From: Streptomyces sp. HUAS ZL42
GTDB lineage: Bacteria; Actinomycetota; Actinomycetes; Streptomycetales; Streptomycetaceae
NCBI RefSeq assembly: GCF_040782645.1
Contig: NZ_CP160403.1
Coordinates: 8,901,001 to 8,965,000 of the forward strand
Direction: 5' to 3'
DNA: 64,000 bases
Shown: positions 37,351 through 49,348 of the stretch, piece by piece
Layout of the letters: each line of letters starts with the position of its first letter
Numbering within the stretch: the first letter of the stretch is position 1
Notes under the pieces: model-generated
Told to the model about the DNA's origin: nothing
The model's input: the letters and a program-made list of their open reading frames with translations, nothing else
Databases searched by the model: none
Translations under genes and position numbers: made by a program

Positions 37351-38421
37351 ATGAAGGGCTACGTCTTCCACGGCCCGGGCCAGTCGTCCTGGGAGGAAGT
37401 CCCGGACCCGGGCATCAAGGAGCCGACCGACGCGATCGTGCGCGTCGACGCGGTCACCATCTGCGGAACGGACCTGCACATCCTCAAGGGCGACGTGCCC
37501 GAGGTGCGCCCCGGCACGGTGCTCGGGCACGAGGCGGTCGGCGAGGTCATGGAGACCGGCGCCGACGTGCGCACCGTACGGCCAGGAGACCGGGTCCTGG
37601 TCTCCTGCATCACCGCGTGCGGCCGCTGCCCCTACTGCCGTGCGGCCATGTACGGCCAGTGCCGGGGCGGCGGAGGCTGGATCCTCGGCCACCTGATCGA
37701 CGGCACACAGGCCGAGTACGTCCGCGTGCCGTACGCCGACCTCTCCGTGCACGCGCTGCCCGGCACGCTGGAGGCCGGCGACGCCGTCCTGCTGGCGGAC
37801 ATCTTTCCGACGGCCTATGAGGTGGGCGTCCTCAACGGGCAGGTATGCCCCGGCGACACCGTGGCCGTCGTCGGAGCCGGCCCCATCGGGCTGGCCGCGA
37901 TCGCCACGGCCCGGCTCTTCACGCCCGAACGGATCGTCGCCGTCGATCTGGCCCCGGCACGCCTGGAGGCGGCCAGGCAACTCGGCGCGGACGCCGTCGC
38001 GGATCCCCGCGAAGCACCGGAGGAGCTGATCGCCGACCTCACGGACGGACTCGGCGCCGACGTGGTCGTCGAGGCGGTCGGCGTGCCGGAGAGCTTCGAG
38101 CTGTGCACCCGTATGGTCCGCCCCGGTGGTCACGTGGCCAACGTCGGAGTGCACGGCAGACCGGCGACTCTGCACCTGGAAGACCTGTGGATCAAGAACG
38201 TGACCATCACCACCGGCCTGGTCGACACCCGCTCCACACCCACCCTGCTGCGTATGGCCGCCGCCGATCGGCTCCCGCTCTCTTCGCTGGTCACACACAC
38301 GTTCCCGCTGGAGCGCATGGAGGAGGCATACGACGTCTTCGCCCGGGCCGCCGACACCGGCGCGCTCAAGGTCGTGCTGGGCGGGCAGTCGCACGAGGAG
38401 GTCGCCGTTCGGGCGGCCTGA
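37351..38421 (+). CDS. Zinc-dependent alcohol dehydrogenase (MDR)
   Basis: 356 residues. Catalytic zinc ligands in TICGTDLH and GHEAVGE, structural zinc cysteines in CGRCPYCRAAMYGQC, and the NAD(P) motif VVGAGPIGLAAIATA (about 170-185). LADIFPTAYEVG resembles class III and related alcohol dehydrogenases. The ATG has GAAGGAGGAAGG upstream. The XRE-PNPOx gene follows after 19 bases and may be co-transcribed. The substrate is unknown; an alcohol-forming or consuming redox role fits the island. Confidence 0.85.
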   Translation: MKGYVFHGPGQSSWEEVPDPGIKEPTDAIVRVDAVTICGTDLHILKGDVPEVRPGTVLGHEAVGEVMETGADVRTVRPGDRVLVSCITACGRCPYCRAAMYGQCRGGGGWILGHLIDGTQAEYVRVPYADLSVHALPGTLEAGDAVLLADIFPTAYEVGVLNGQVCPGDTVAVVGAGPIGLAAIATARLFTPERIVAVDLAPARLEAARQLGADAVADPREAPEELIADLTDGLGADVVVEAVGVPESFELCTRMVRPGGHVANVGVHGRPATLHLEDLWIKNVTITTGLVDTRSTPTLLRMAAADRLPLSSLVTHTFPLERMEEAYDVFARAADTGALKVVLGGQSHEEVAVRAA

Positions 38422-38440
38422 CGAGAGGAAGTGACCGGTC

Positions 38441-39115
38441 ATGGCCGAACGGGTCGCGCCGAACACGGTGGAAGGGTCGCCCGTCGGCGACCTCGGGCGA
38501 CGTCTCGCCCTGCGGCGCACACAGCTCGGACTCACCCTGAGGGAGACGGCCAACCGGGCCGGTGTGGCCCCCAGCTACCTCCGGTACCTGGAGGAGCACC
38601 CCGGCGCCGCACCCGGCACGGGTGTCCTGCTCCGGCTGGCCGGCGTCCTGGGCACCACCGTCACCGAGCTCACCGGCGGCAACGCCGATCTGCCGTCCGG
38701 CCTGGGACGGGCGGCCCGCCGTCCCGTGTTCACCGAGCTGGACGCGCAGGAGTGCCGGGCCCTGCTCGCGACAGCCGGAGTGGGACGCCTCGCGGTGTCC
38801 ACCGACGACGGTCCCGTCGTCCTCCCGGTCAACTACAGCGTCGTCGACGGCGTGATCGTGTTCCGGACCGAGCCCGGCTCGACAATGGCTCTGGCGTCCG
38901 GCAAGCGCGTGGCCTTCGAGGTCGACCGCATCGACGACGCGTTCAGCCGGGGATGGAGCGTGCTCGTACGAGGAGACGCGTGGACCGTGTCGGACCCCGA
39001 CGCCGCACGCCTGCTGACGGAGCGTGCGTACAGCGAGCCCTGGGCCGGCGGACATCGCGACCTGTGGATGCGCATCGATCCGCACGGCATCACCGGACGC
39101 CGGATCACGAACTGA
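38441..39115 (+). CDS. XRE helix-turn-helix fused to PNPOx-like flavin domain
   Basis: 224 residues. An N-terminal XRE/HTH (about 18-75: LALRRTQLGLTLRETANRAGVAPSYLRYLEE) is joined to a C-terminal split-barrel PNPOx domain (about 90-215; ARLLATAGVGRLAVS-like LLATAGVGRLAVSTDDGPVVLPVNY and SGWSVLVRGDAW). The flavin or F420 domain could sense redox or a ligand and control DNA binding. Two stand-alone relatives of the second domain lie nearby at 39229 and 45480. GAGAGGAAGTG precedes the ATG. Confidence 0.78.
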   Translation: MAERVAPNTVEGSPVGDLGRRLALRRTQLGLTLRETANRAGVAPSYLRYLEEHPGAAPGTGVLLRLAGVLGTTVTELTGGNADLPSGLGRAARRPVFTELDAQECRALLATAGVGRLAVSTDDGPVVLPVNYSVVDGVIVFRTEPGSTMALASGKRVAFEVDRIDDAFSRGWSVLVRGDAWTVSDPDAARLLTERAYSEPWAGGHRDLWMRIDPHGITGRRITN

Positions 39116-39228
39116 AAGGGGCTCTCGTCCGGAGTGTCGGGACGCATGGCCCTTGGGCCCGCGCCCTCGCCCGGCGAAGGATGGACTCGTCCCGCACACC
39201 GCCGCACCCGCCGAGGGACGGACAGGTC

Positions 39229-39669
39229 ATGTACTCCAACGACGGATTCCGCGAACTCGAACGACCGGAGTGCCTGCGTCTCCTGGCGAAGACGCCGGTC
39301 GGCCGGATAGTCCACACCCGGCAGGCTCTGCCCGCGGTGCTGCCGGTCAACTTCCGCCTGGACGCCGACGGGTCGGTGGTGCTGTGTACCTCGGCGGCCT
39401 CCGAGCTGGTGCGTGCCGTCGACGGCGCAGTGGTCGCCTTCGAGGCCGACGACGTCGACGCCGTCGCGCACTCCGGCTGGAGCGTCGTCGTCACCGGCCC
39501 GGCCACCGTCGTGACCGATCCCGCCGAACACCGGCGGCTGGTCCGCACCGGCCCGCGCTCCTGGGTGCCCTCGCCACACGAGGTCTTCGTCCGCATCGAG
39601 GCCGCACTGGTGACGGGACGTGAACTCGTCGGCGGCCGCACCCTGTACGGGGTCGACCTCTCGGCCTGA
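39229..39669 (+). CDS. PNPOx-like flavin/F420-binding protein
   Basis: 146 residues. The split-barrel PNPOx motif reads LLAKTPVGRIVHTRQALPAVLPVNFRLDADGSVVL and HSGWSVVVTGPATVV. Relatives in mycobacteria are dormancy-associated. The start at 39229 has GAGGGACGGACAGG upstream; the ATG at 39181 is too close to its ribosome site. It shares strong similarity of motif order with the protein at 45480-45932. Confidence 0.78.
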   Translation: MYSNDGFRELERPECLRLLAKTPVGRIVHTRQALPAVLPVNFRLDADGSVVLCTSAASELVRAVDGAVVAFEADDVDAVAHSGWSVVVTGPATVVTDPAEHRRLVRTGPRSWVPSPHEVFVRIEAALVTGRELVGGRTLYGVDLSA

Positions 39670-39887
39670 ACCTTCCGTTCCCGCCCGGTCGGCACCGGGA
39701 CCGTGCGGCCCCCCGGCAATGGGCCGTACGGCGTGCCGACGGGTTCCGGCGGCCCAGTGCCCGTGGCGCCCGCGGCGGGCAGCATCGTCCGAGGAGTCGC
39801 TGCGGGACCCGCACGCGCCGACCGGCGGCGCACCCCGGCTCCCGTGCCCCGGGAGGAGCCGGGCACGCAAGAGAGGGGAGACAGGCC

Positions 39888-40718
39888 ATGACCGAGCAGC
39901 AAGTGGTCGTCGGAGTGGACGGTTCGCTCGTCGCCGTGCGGGCGCTGGACTGGGCCGCGGACGAGGCCGCGCGGCGCGCCGCCGAACTGCGCGTCGTGTA
40001 CGCCGTGCCCGACTGCGACGAGGCCGCACCGGTACTGGCCGAGGCCGCCGCACGCGTCGGCGAGCGGCACCCCGGTCTGCCGGTCGACACCCGGGCGGTC
40101 CGCGGCGGCGCCGTCAAGGCCCTCGCCCGGGAGAGCGAGGACGCGGCGCTCACCGTCGTGGGCACCCGGGGATTCGGCGCCGTCGGCAGCCTGCTGGCCG
40201 GCTCGGTGAGCCTGCGACTGGCGGCGCACGTACGCAGCCCGCTGCTGGTCGTCCGCGGGGACCACCCGTGCGACGAGGGCCGCCGGGTCCTGCTCGGACT
40301 GGAGAGCGACGCCGACGCGGACGCCGCCGCCTACGCCTTCCGGGAGGCGGAGCGGCGCGGTGTGCGGCTGGACGTCCTGCACTCCCGGATCCACCGGCAC
40401 ACCACCCCCGAGCTGCCCTCGCTGGTGCCCGCCACCAGCCCCGGCCAGGAGCGCGAGGCGCAGGACGATCGGGCGGAGGAGGCCGTGCCGCGCTTCTCCC
40501 TCGCCCGGCTGCAGGCGGAGCATCCCGAGGTCGGCGTCGAGGCCCGCACGGTGCGCACCGGTCCCGCACACGCGCTGCTGGAGGCCACGCGTGAGGCCGC
40601 CGTCGTGGTGATCGGCGTGCACCGTCGCACCCGGCTCGGTCCGCACCTCGGCCCCGTCGTCCACACCCTCCTGCACCGCTCCCACTGCCCCGTGGCGCTG
40701 GTGCCCACGGCCGGATGA
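39888..40718 (+). CDS. Tandem universal stress protein (Usp)
   Basis: 276 residues with two UspA folds, about 1-140 and 145-275. The ATP-binding signature G-x2-G-x9-G-S is seen as [15 protein letters not shown] in the first and in a weaker form in the second ([31 protein letters not shown]). Usp proteins bind ATP/AMP and support survival in starvation or low oxygen. GAGAGGGGAG precedes the ATG. Two similar proteins occur at 44567 and 61947. Confidence 0.87.
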   Translation: MTEQQVVVGVDGSLVAVRALDWAADEAARRAAELRVVYAVPDCDEAAPVLAEAAARVGERHPGLPVDTRAVRGGAVKALARESEDAALTVVGTRGFGAVGSLLAGSVSLRLAAHVRSPLLVVRGDHPCDEGRRVLLGLESDADADAAAYAFREAERRGVRLDVLHSRIHRHTTPELPSLVPATSPGQEREAQDDRAEEAVPRFSLARLQAEHPEVGVEARTVRTGPAHALLEATREAAVVVIGVHRRTRLGPHLGPVVHTLLHRSHCPVALVPTAG

Positions 40719-40749
40719 CCGCCGTCCGGCCGACTTCGCTCGGCCGGAT

Positions 40750-40763
40750 GGGCCGGTCGGCCC
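40750..40763. promoter_or_regulatory. Island motif GGGCCGGTCGGCCC
   Basis: One mismatch from the island motif, 89-102 bases before the phosphoketolase start. Confidence 0.5.
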
Positions 40764-40851
40764 TGTCGGGTACCCGGCGGAAGGGGGAGGGTGGGGAGGT
40801 ACGGACCGGAACGCACCTCCGACGAACCCCCGATCCGGAAGGGAACCCGTG

Positions 40852-43236
40852 ATGTCCGTCGACACGCAGCAGGCGTCCGCCCCGCTCACCGACGACGAGC
40901 TGAGGACGCTGGACGCCCACTGGCGCGCCGCGAACTACCTGTCCGTCGGCCAGATCTACCTCATGGCCAACCCCCTGCTGACCGAGCCGCTGCGCCCCGA
41001 GCACGTCAAACCGCGGCTGCTCGGCCACTGGGGGACCTCGCCCGGGCTCAACCTCGTGTACACCCACCTCAACCGCGTCATCAAGGCCCGCGACCTCGAC
41101 TCCCTGTGCATCTGGGGCCCCGGGCACGGCGGTCCCGCGGTGGTGGCGGGCTCCTGGCTGGAGGGCTCGTACACCGAGACGTACCCCGACATCACGCGGG
41201 ACGCGGCCGGGATGGAACGGCTGTTCAAGCAGTTCTCGTTCCCCGGCGGCGTCCCCAGCCACGTGGCGCCCGAGACACCCGGCTCCATCCACGAGGGCGG
41301 CGAACTGGGCTACGCCCTCTCCCACGCCTACGGCGCCGCCCTGGACAACCCCGGTCTGGTGGTGACCTGCGTCGTCGGCGACGGCGAGGCGGAGACCGGC
41401 CCGCTGGCCGCCTCCTGGCACTCCAACAAGTTCCTCGACCCCGTCCACGACGGCGCCGTCCTGCCCGTCCTGCATCTCAACGGCTACAAGATCGCCAACC
41501 CGACGGTCCTGTCCCGGCTCCCCGAGTCCGAACTCGACGCCCTGCTGCGGGGATACGGCCACGACCCGATCCATGTCACCGGTGACGACCCGGCCGTCGT
41601 ACACCATGCGATGGCGCAGGCCATGGACACCGCACTGGACCGCATCGCCGCCTTCCAGCGGGCCGCACGCGAGGACGGCGCGACCGAGCGCCCCCGCTGG
41701 CCCATGATCGTGCTGCGCACCCCCAAGGGCTGGACCGGCCCGGCCGAGGTCGACGGCCTGCCCGTGGAGGGCACCTGGCGTTCCCACCAGGTCCCGCTGG
41801 CCGCCGTCCGGGACAACCCCGACCACCTGCGGCAACTGGAGGCCTGGCTGCGCTCGTACCGCCCGGAGGAGCTGTTCGACGAGTACGGCGCCCCGCGCCC
41901 CGACGTCCTGGCCTGCGTCCCCGACGGACCCCGCAGGCTCGGCGCCACCCCGCACGCCAACGGCGGACTCCTGAGGCGCGAACTGCCCCTGCCGCCGCTC
42001 GAGTCGTACGCCGTTCCCGTGGACAAACCCGGTATGACCCTGCACGAACCCACCCGCGTCCTCGGCGAGTTGCTCCGGCACGTCATGGCAGCCACCGCCG
42101 AGCGGCGTGACTTCCGCCTCGTCGGACCGGACGAGACCGCGTCCAACCGCCTGCAGGCCGTCTTCGACGCCAGCGGCAAGGCCTGGCAGGCACAGACCCT
42201 CCAGGTGGACGAGCACCTCGACCGGCACGGCCGGGTGATGGAGATCCTGTCCGAACACACCTGCCAGGGCTGGCTGGAGGGCTATCTGCTCACCGGTCGG
42301 CACGGGCTGTTCTCGTGCTACGAGGCCTTCGTGCACATCGTCGACTCGATGGTGAACCAGCACATCAAATGGCTGCGCGTCACCCGGAACCTGCCCTGGC
42401 GCGCGCCCATCGCCTCCCTCAACTACCTGCTGACCTCGCACGTGTGGCGTCAGGACCACAACGGCTTCTCCCACCAGGACCCCGGCTTCGTCGACCACAT
42501 CCTCAACAAGAGCCCCGAAGCCGTACGGGTCTACCTGCCACCGGACGCCAACACCCTGCTGTCGGTGGCGGACCACGCCCTGCGCAGCCGCGACTACGTC
42601 AACGTGATCGTGGCCGGAAAACAGCCCTGCTTCGACTGGCTGACGATGGACCAGGCACGCGTCCACTGCGCACGCGGCGCCGGCATCTGGGAGTGGGCCG
42701 GCAGCGAGGACGGCACGCGCGAACCCGATGTGGTGCTCGCCTGCGCGGGCGACGTCCCCACCCAGGAGATACTGGCCGCCGCACAACTGCTGCGCCGGCA
42801 TCTGCCCGAACTGTCGGTGCGCGTGGTGAACGTCGTCGACATCGCCCGGCTGATGCCGCGCGAGGAACACCCGCACGGCATGAGCGACTTCGAGTTCGAC
42901 GGCCTGTTCACAGCCGACCGGCCCGTGATCTTCGCCTACCACGGCTACCCGTGGCTGATCCACCGCCTGGCCTACCGCCGCACCGGCCACAAGAACCTGC
43001 ATGTGCGCGGCTACAAGGAGATCGGGACCACGACCACGCCGTTCGACATGGTCGTCCGCAACGACCTCGACCGCTACCGCCTGGTCATGGACGTCGTGGA
43101 CCGCGTCCCGGGTCTCGCGGTGCGCGCGGCGGCCGTACGACAGCGGATGGAGGACGCCCGGCAGCGCCATCACGACTGGATCCGCGTCCACGGCATCGAC
43201 ATGCCGGAGGTCGCCGACTGGGCGTGGGACGGATGA
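40852..43236 (+). CDS. xfp: Phosphoketolase (xylulose-5-P/fructose-6-P)
   Basis: 794 residues, full length for the family. The thiamine-diphosphate motif [20 protein letters not shown] (about 178-198) and the N-terminal [16 protein letters not shown] are conserved. The enzyme splits xylulose-5-phosphate or fructose-6-phosphate with phosphate to give acetyl phosphate, so it supports ATP formation without full glycolysis. The ATG at 40852 has GGAAGGGAA upstream; a GTG three bases earlier is an alternative. An inverted-repeat pair follows at 43262. Confidence 0.92.
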   Translation: MSVDTQQASAPLTDDELRTLDAHWRAANYLSVGQIYLMANPLLTEPLRPEHVKPRLLGHWGTSPGLNLVYTHLNRVIKARDLDSLCIWGPGHGGPAVVAGSWLEGSYTETYPDITRDAAGMERLFKQFSFPGGVPSHVAPETPGSIHEGGELGYALSHAYGAALDNPGLVVTCVVGDGEAETGPLAASWHSNKFLDPVHDGAVLPVLHLNGYKIANPTVLSRLPESELDALLRGYGHDPIHVTGDDPAVVHHAMAQAMDTALDRIAAFQRAAREDGATERPRWPMIVLRTPKGWTGPAEVDGLPVEGTWRSHQVPLAAVRDNPDHLRQLEAWLRSYRPEELFDEYGAPRPDVLACVPDGPRRLGATPHANGGLLRRELPLPPLESYAVPVDKPGMTLHEPTRVLGELLRHVMAATAERRDFRLVGPDETASNRLQAVFDASGKAWQAQTLQVDEHLDRHGRVMEILSEHTCQGWLEGYLLTGRHGLFSCYEAFVHIVDSMVNQHIKWLRVTRNLPWRAPIASLNYLLTSHVWRQDHNGFSHQDPGFVDHILNKSPEAVRVYLPPDANTLLSVADHALRSRDYVNVIVAGKQPCFDWLTMDQARVHCARGAGIWEWAGSEDGTREPDVVLACAGDVPTQEILAAAQLLRRHLPELSVRVVNVVDIARLMPREEHPHGMSDFEFDGLFTADRPVIFAYHGYPWLIHRLAYRRTGHKNLHVRGYKEIGTTTTPFDMVVRNDLDRYRLVMDVVDRVPGLAVRAAAVRQRMEDARQRHHDWIRVHGIDMPEVADWAWDG

Positions 43237-43261
43237 CGGGTACGTCCGCACGGTGAGCCGG

Positions 43262-43331
43262 GCCAGGGCGCACGGACGGGGGCTCACGGCGCAGGGGAAG
43301 GAGCAGGAGGCCCGCGTTCGTGCGCCCTGGC
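43262..43331. repeat. Inverted repeat pair after phosphoketolase
   Basis: GCCAGGGCGCACG (43262-43274) and CGTGCGCCCTGGC (43319-43331) are perfect inverted copies separated by 44 bases, between the phosphoketolase stop and the ATP-grasp start. It could be a long-loop hairpin or a pair of protein sites. Confidence 0.5.
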
Positions 43332-43429
43332 AGACCGCTCACGCGACGGGCACCATCCCGGGAAACCGCTCGGGCCGCGCAACCGGGTGTCGCGGTACGA
43401 GCCCGCGTCCAGAGCCCTGGGAGGCCGCT

Positions 43430-44437
43430 GTGTCCCGACCCTGCATCGCCCTGATCGCCGACCCCACGTCGCCCGAAGGCTGCCGCGAGTACCTGGCGCA
43501 GGCCGTGGAACTGCTCACCGGCGCGCCGCCGGTGCGGATCGACTCCCGGTGCTTCGGGGCCGGGGGCACCGGACGCGGTGTCCGCGACGGAGGCCGCTTA
43601 CGGCTGCAAGTCCCGGAAGAAGGACTGGACTTGGTGCCCGACGTAGTCGTGCTCTACGAGATCCCGCCGCACCGTCGACACGAACTCGCCGCCCTCCAGC
43701 GCCTCCTGGAACGCCACGAGGTGGTGACCCTCGGCACCGGACCGGAGGCCTGGCGTACGGCGACGGAGAAGAACCTCACCGTCGAACGCCTCGCCCGCGA
43801 CGGCGTCGCCCAGATGGAGACCGCCGTCCTGTCCCGGCCGAGCCCGCGCGAGGCTGCCGCCGCCTTCGACCGGCTCGGACGGGACACCTGGGCCCGGCCC
43901 GTCATCGGTACGGGAGGCGACGAGACCTTCCACGTCACCGGCGAAGCCCAACTCGCGGACGCTGCCGTGTTCTACGCGCAGCGGGGAACCGACTGGCTGC
44001 TCTCCCGCGACGCGGGGAACATGACCCCGGAGGGCCACCGCCACCAGTTCCGGGTCTTCGTCCTGGGCGGCCGTGTCGTGCACGCCCGCGAACACGTGCA
44101 GCCCGCGACCGACATCCCGTGCAACACCTGCCGGGGTGCCACCCCCTTCCACATCGCCCCCGAGGACCTGCCGGTGCGCCTCGCCGAGCTCGCCGTGGCC
44201 GCCACCGCCTCCGTCGGACTGCCCTGGGCCGGCGTCGATCTCGCCATCGAGAACGGCGGCGTCGTGTTCGAGGTCAACGTCCAGCCCGCCTTCGTCGAAG
44301 GCGAACTCGAGACCGTGGCCGTCCCGTACATCCAGGCACACCTGGACGCCCTGGCCGCGGTTCGTCACGGCAACCGCACGGCCCTGCCACCGGCACGGGC
44401 GGCCCTTGGGCGCGGGAGCGAGATCTCTTCCCGGTGA
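43430..44437 (+). CDS. ATP-grasp / RimK-like ligase
   Basis: 335 residues. It has the ATP-grasp layout: a Rossmann-like N-terminus (CIALIADPTSPEGCREYLAQAVELL), then EKNLTVERLARDGVA as the start of the ATP-binding region, and VGLPWAGVDLAIENGGVVFEVNVQPAFVEGE with the conserved metal-binding N-V-Q motif. Glutathione synthase and RimK ligases are related; the substrate is unknown. The GTG start has GGGAGG upstream. No family partner is adjacent, but it lies among stress genes. Confidence 0.7.
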   Translation: MSRPCIALIADPTSPEGCREYLAQAVELLTGAPPVRIDSRCFGAGGTGRGVRDGGRLRLQVPEEGLDLVPDVVVLYEIPPHRRHELAALQRLLERHEVVTLGTGPEAWRTATEKNLTVERLARDGVAQMETAVLSRPSPREAAAAFDRLGRDTWARPVIGTGGDETFHVTGEAQLADAAVFYAQRGTDWLLSRDAGNMTPEGHRHQFRVFVLGGRVVHAREHVQPATDIPCNTCRGATPFHIAPEDLPVRLAELAVAATASVGLPWAGVDLAIENGGVVFEVNVQPAFVEGELETVAVPYIQAHLDALAAVRHGNRTALPPARAALGRGSEISSR

Positions 44438-44493
44438 CGACGGAGCCCACGCCCGGTACGGAAGGTGATGCGGGGCCGATCGTCGGCACATGA

Positions 44494-44507
44494 GGACCGG
44501 TCGGCCC
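44494..44507. promoter_or_regulatory. Island motif, GGACCGGTCGGCCC
   Basis: Two mismatches from the island motif, 60-73 bases before the Usp gene at 44567. It is one base different from the copy at 40750. Confidence 0.4.
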
Positions 44508-44566
44508 TCCTGCCGCGCCCGGCCGGGACGCCAGAGTGGGGCCCACATCCCCCGAGGAGGCTCTTC

Positions 44567-45454
44567 ATGTCGCGCAATGTCACCGTCGGCCTGGACGGTT
44601 CGCCCGAGAGCACGGCCGCCGCCGAGTGGGCCGCCCGCGAGGCCGCCCTGCTGGAGGTCCCGCTGCGTCTCGTGCACGCCGGCGACCTACCCCCGCACGA
44701 CTACGTGCCGTTCGCCGGCGAGGCCGTACCGCCGCCCGGCGCGGACCGGGCGGCACACCTGCTCCGAGACATGGCGGCCTCCCTCGCCCATCGCCATCCC
44801 GGCCTGCGCGTCACCTCGGAGCGGCTCCCCGGGCATGCCGCGGCCGCCCTGACGGAAGCCGCGCAGGAGGCGGAGGTACTGGTGCTGGGATCCCGCGGCC
44901 TGGGCCGGGCAGCGGGATACCTGCTCGGCTCCGTGGCGTCCGCCGTGGTGGCGCGGGCGGGGCGGCCGGTGGTTCTCGTCCGTGCCGACGCCGGGGAGGC
45001 GGACGAACACCGGCCGGACGCGCTCGGGACCACTTCCGGGGCGACCCCGTACCGCGACGTCGTCCTCGGCCTCGCACTGGACGAACGGCCCGCCGACGCC
45101 GTCCTCGAGTTCGCCTTCGCGGCCGCCGCGCGCCGCTCGGCGGCCCTGCGGATCGTGTACGGCCTGCAACCGGGCGGGAAGGCCGGCAACCCGGACCGAC
45201 CTGCGGTGCGGGAGGAGGAGGCGATGGCCGGCGCGCTGCGCCCGTGGCGGGACAAGTTTCCCGGCGTCGAGGTGATCGAGGAGGCAGTGATCGGAACGGC
45301 CGGCTCGCACCTCGTGGACGCCTCCCACGACGCCTCACTCGTCGTCGTCGGCCGTACGAACCGCGCCGTGCCCGTCGGCCCCCACGTCGGCCCGGTAGCC
45401 CATCAGGTGCTCCACGGCGCCGCGGCACCCGTCGCGGTGGTGCCGCACGACTGA
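44567..45454 (+). CDS. Tandem universal stress protein (Usp)
   Basis: 295 residues with two UspA domains (about 1-145 and 155-295). GSRGLGRAAGYLLGSVAS is the first ATP-binding motif; VVGRTNRAVPVGPHVGPVAHQVLHGAAAPVAVVP the second. The start ATG has CGAGGAGG upstream. Its neighbour on the right is a PNPOx-like protein on the other strand. Confidence 0.87.
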   Translation: MSRNVTVGLDGSPESTAAAEWAAREAALLEVPLRLVHAGDLPPHDYVPFAGEAVPPPGADRAAHLLRDMAASLAHRHPGLRVTSERLPGHAAAALTEAAQEAEVLVLGSRGLGRAAGYLLGSVASAVVARAGRPVVLVRADAGEADEHRPDALGTTSGATPYRDVVLGLALDERPADAVLEFAFAAAARRSAALRIVYGLQPGGKAGNPDRPAVREEEAMAGALRPWRDKFPGVEVIEEAVIGTAGSHLVDASHDASLVVVGRTNRAVPVGPHVGPVAHQVLHGAAAPVAVVPHD

Positions 45455-45479
45455 CCGGCCCCGCCGCCGGCCCCTCCGA

Positions 45480-45932
45480 TCAGGTGCCGGCGGCGGCCAG
45501 CCGGATGCCCGTGACCAGGTCGGGACGGATGCGGACCGCGTAGTCCATGGTCCGGTCCATCCAGGGCCGCAGCAGGGTCTGGTAGCGGGCCAGCTCGTCC
45601 TTGTCCGTGACCAGACGGGCGTAGCCGGTGACCACCACGCTCCAGCCGAGGTGGGTGTCCGGATCGATGGCGTCGGCCTCGTACGCGACGACGACGCCCT
45701 GGTCGCCGGTGCCGCGGGTGCGTGCGGTCAGGGCCGCGCCCTCGTGGGTGCGGATGACGATGTCGCCGTTGTCCAGGACATGGTTGACCGGGCGGATGGT
45801 CGGCAGCGCGTGCCGGGTGAAGACGATCCTCCCGAAGGAGACGCTGCCCAGCAGCCGCAATGCCTCCAGGCTGTCGAGTTCGATGCTCCGGCGTGGTCCG
45901 GCTTGCAACGGCTGGGCTTTGTCGAGGGCCAT
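45480..45932 (-). CDS. PNPOx-like flavin/F420-binding protein
   Basis: 150 residues with the split-barrel motif LLGSVSFGRIVFTRHALPTIRPVNHVLDNGDIVIRT and HLGWSVVVTGYARLV. It is closely related to the protein at 39229 and to the second half of the XRE fusion at 38441. The ribosome site is weak. An exact island motif lies 79 bases upstream at 46011. Confidence 0.78.
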   Translation of the reverse strand: MALDKAQPLQAGPRRSIELDSLEALRLLGSVSFGRIVFTRHALPTIRPVNHVLDNGDIVIRTHEGAALTARTRGTGDQGVVVAYEADAIDPDTHLGWSVVVTGYARLVTDKDELARYQTLLRPWMDRTMDYAVRIRPDLVTGIRLAAAGT

Positions 45933-45973
45933 GGCGGGTTTCCGTACCTGGTCTTGGCGGCTGCGGTCTGCGA

Positions 45974-46663
45974 TCAGATCATTCGAACTGTGGCGGGATC
46001 GGTCCCGCTAGGGCCGTTCGGCCCCTGGTCCACAGCCGGCTGTCCCTCCGCCCCGGCGTCGCCCACGCGGACGGTGAGCCCGTTGACCACGCCGACCACC
46101 CCTTCGACCTGCCATGTCGACCACACCGCCGTGGCGATGTCGCCGAGGCTCTCCACCCGCCCCGTCAGCGTGACCATGCCGTCCCGGACACGGACCTCGA
46201 CGGCACCGGGCGGCAGGGCGAGGGCGCGCACCAGAACCTCGGCGATCACCTCCGCCCGGATGGCCCCGTCGGTGCGGAGGAAGACCCGCAGCAGGTCGCG
46301 GCGTGTGGCGATGCCGATGAGGCGGTCCTCCTCGTCCACCACGGGCAGCCGCTCGACGCCGTGCCGCTCCATGACCCGGGCGGCGTCCGCCACGGGCTGT
46401 TCCGGGTGCACGGTGATCGCGGGCGTCGACATCAGATCGCCGGCCGTGGCACCGCGGCCCTGCTGCCCGCCCTCCCGCCTCGCCTGCGCGCGCACGAGAT
46501 CGGTTCCGGAGACCACCCCGACGACCTTGTCGTCGTGGTCGACCACCGGCAGTCCGCTGATCCGGTGCCGGTCCAGCAGCCGGACGAGGTTCTTGAACGG
46601 CGTCGTGCGCCGGGCGTGGACGACCTCGCGGGTCATCACCTCGCCCACGGTGCGGGAGTACAC
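45974..46663 (-). CDS. CBS-pair plus BON-domain protein
   Basis: 229 residues. Two CBS domains (about 10-65 and 85-140; LMSTPAITVHP, RLPVVDEEDRLIGI) are followed by a BON domain (about 155-205; VEVRVRDGMVTLTGRVESLGDI). CBS pairs bind adenosine nucleotides; BON domains associate with membranes. The GTG at 46663 follows AAGGAGGAGG at the right distance, so that start is preferred over the earlier in-frame GTG at 46681. A similar protein is at 63051. It is co-transcribed with the HPF-like gene (gap 20 bases). Confidence 0.82.
   Translation of the reverse strand: MYSRTVGEVMTREVVHARRTTPFKNLVRLLDRHRISGLPVVDHDDKVVGVVSGTDLVRAQARREGGQQGRGATAGDLMSTPAITVHPEQPVADAARVMERHGVERLPVVDEEDRLIGIATRRDLLRVFLRTDGAIRAEVIAEVLVRALALPPGAVEVRVRDGMVTLTGRVESLGDIATAVWSTWQVEGVVGVVNGLTVRVGDAGAEGQPAVDQGPNGPSGTDPATVRMI
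46011..46024. promoter_or_regulatory. Island motif GGGCCGTTCGGCCC (exact), with adjacent palindrome
   Basis: Exact copy, 79 bases upstream of the PNPOx gene start at 45932 and inside the end of the CBS-BON gene. Two bases away lies a second palindrome, GCGGGATCGGTCCCGC (45993-46008), so paired sites are possible. Confidence 0.6.
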
Positions 46664-46683
46664 GGCGTCCTCCTCCTTCACGT

Positions 46684-49214
<2,531 letters not shown>

Positions 49215-49348
49215 GGAGCGAGCAGGAACACCCCTTCTGATCCCGACCGTCCTGGGCCCCGGACCGAAGCTTTGGCCTGCCTGACCGGCAGCGCCACGAG
49301 CGGGACCGTCGCCGCACCCCTCTTCGTCGGCCGACCTTTGGTGGCTGT

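Noticed and set aside
39721..39734. GGGCCGTACGGCGT as an island motif
   Set aside because: Three mismatches from the motif and 154 bases from the Usp start; could be chance in GC-rich DNA.
40150..43287. 1045-residue open frame antisense to phosphoketolase
   Set aside because: No domain or ribosome site; the opposite strand has an unmistakable phosphoketolase.
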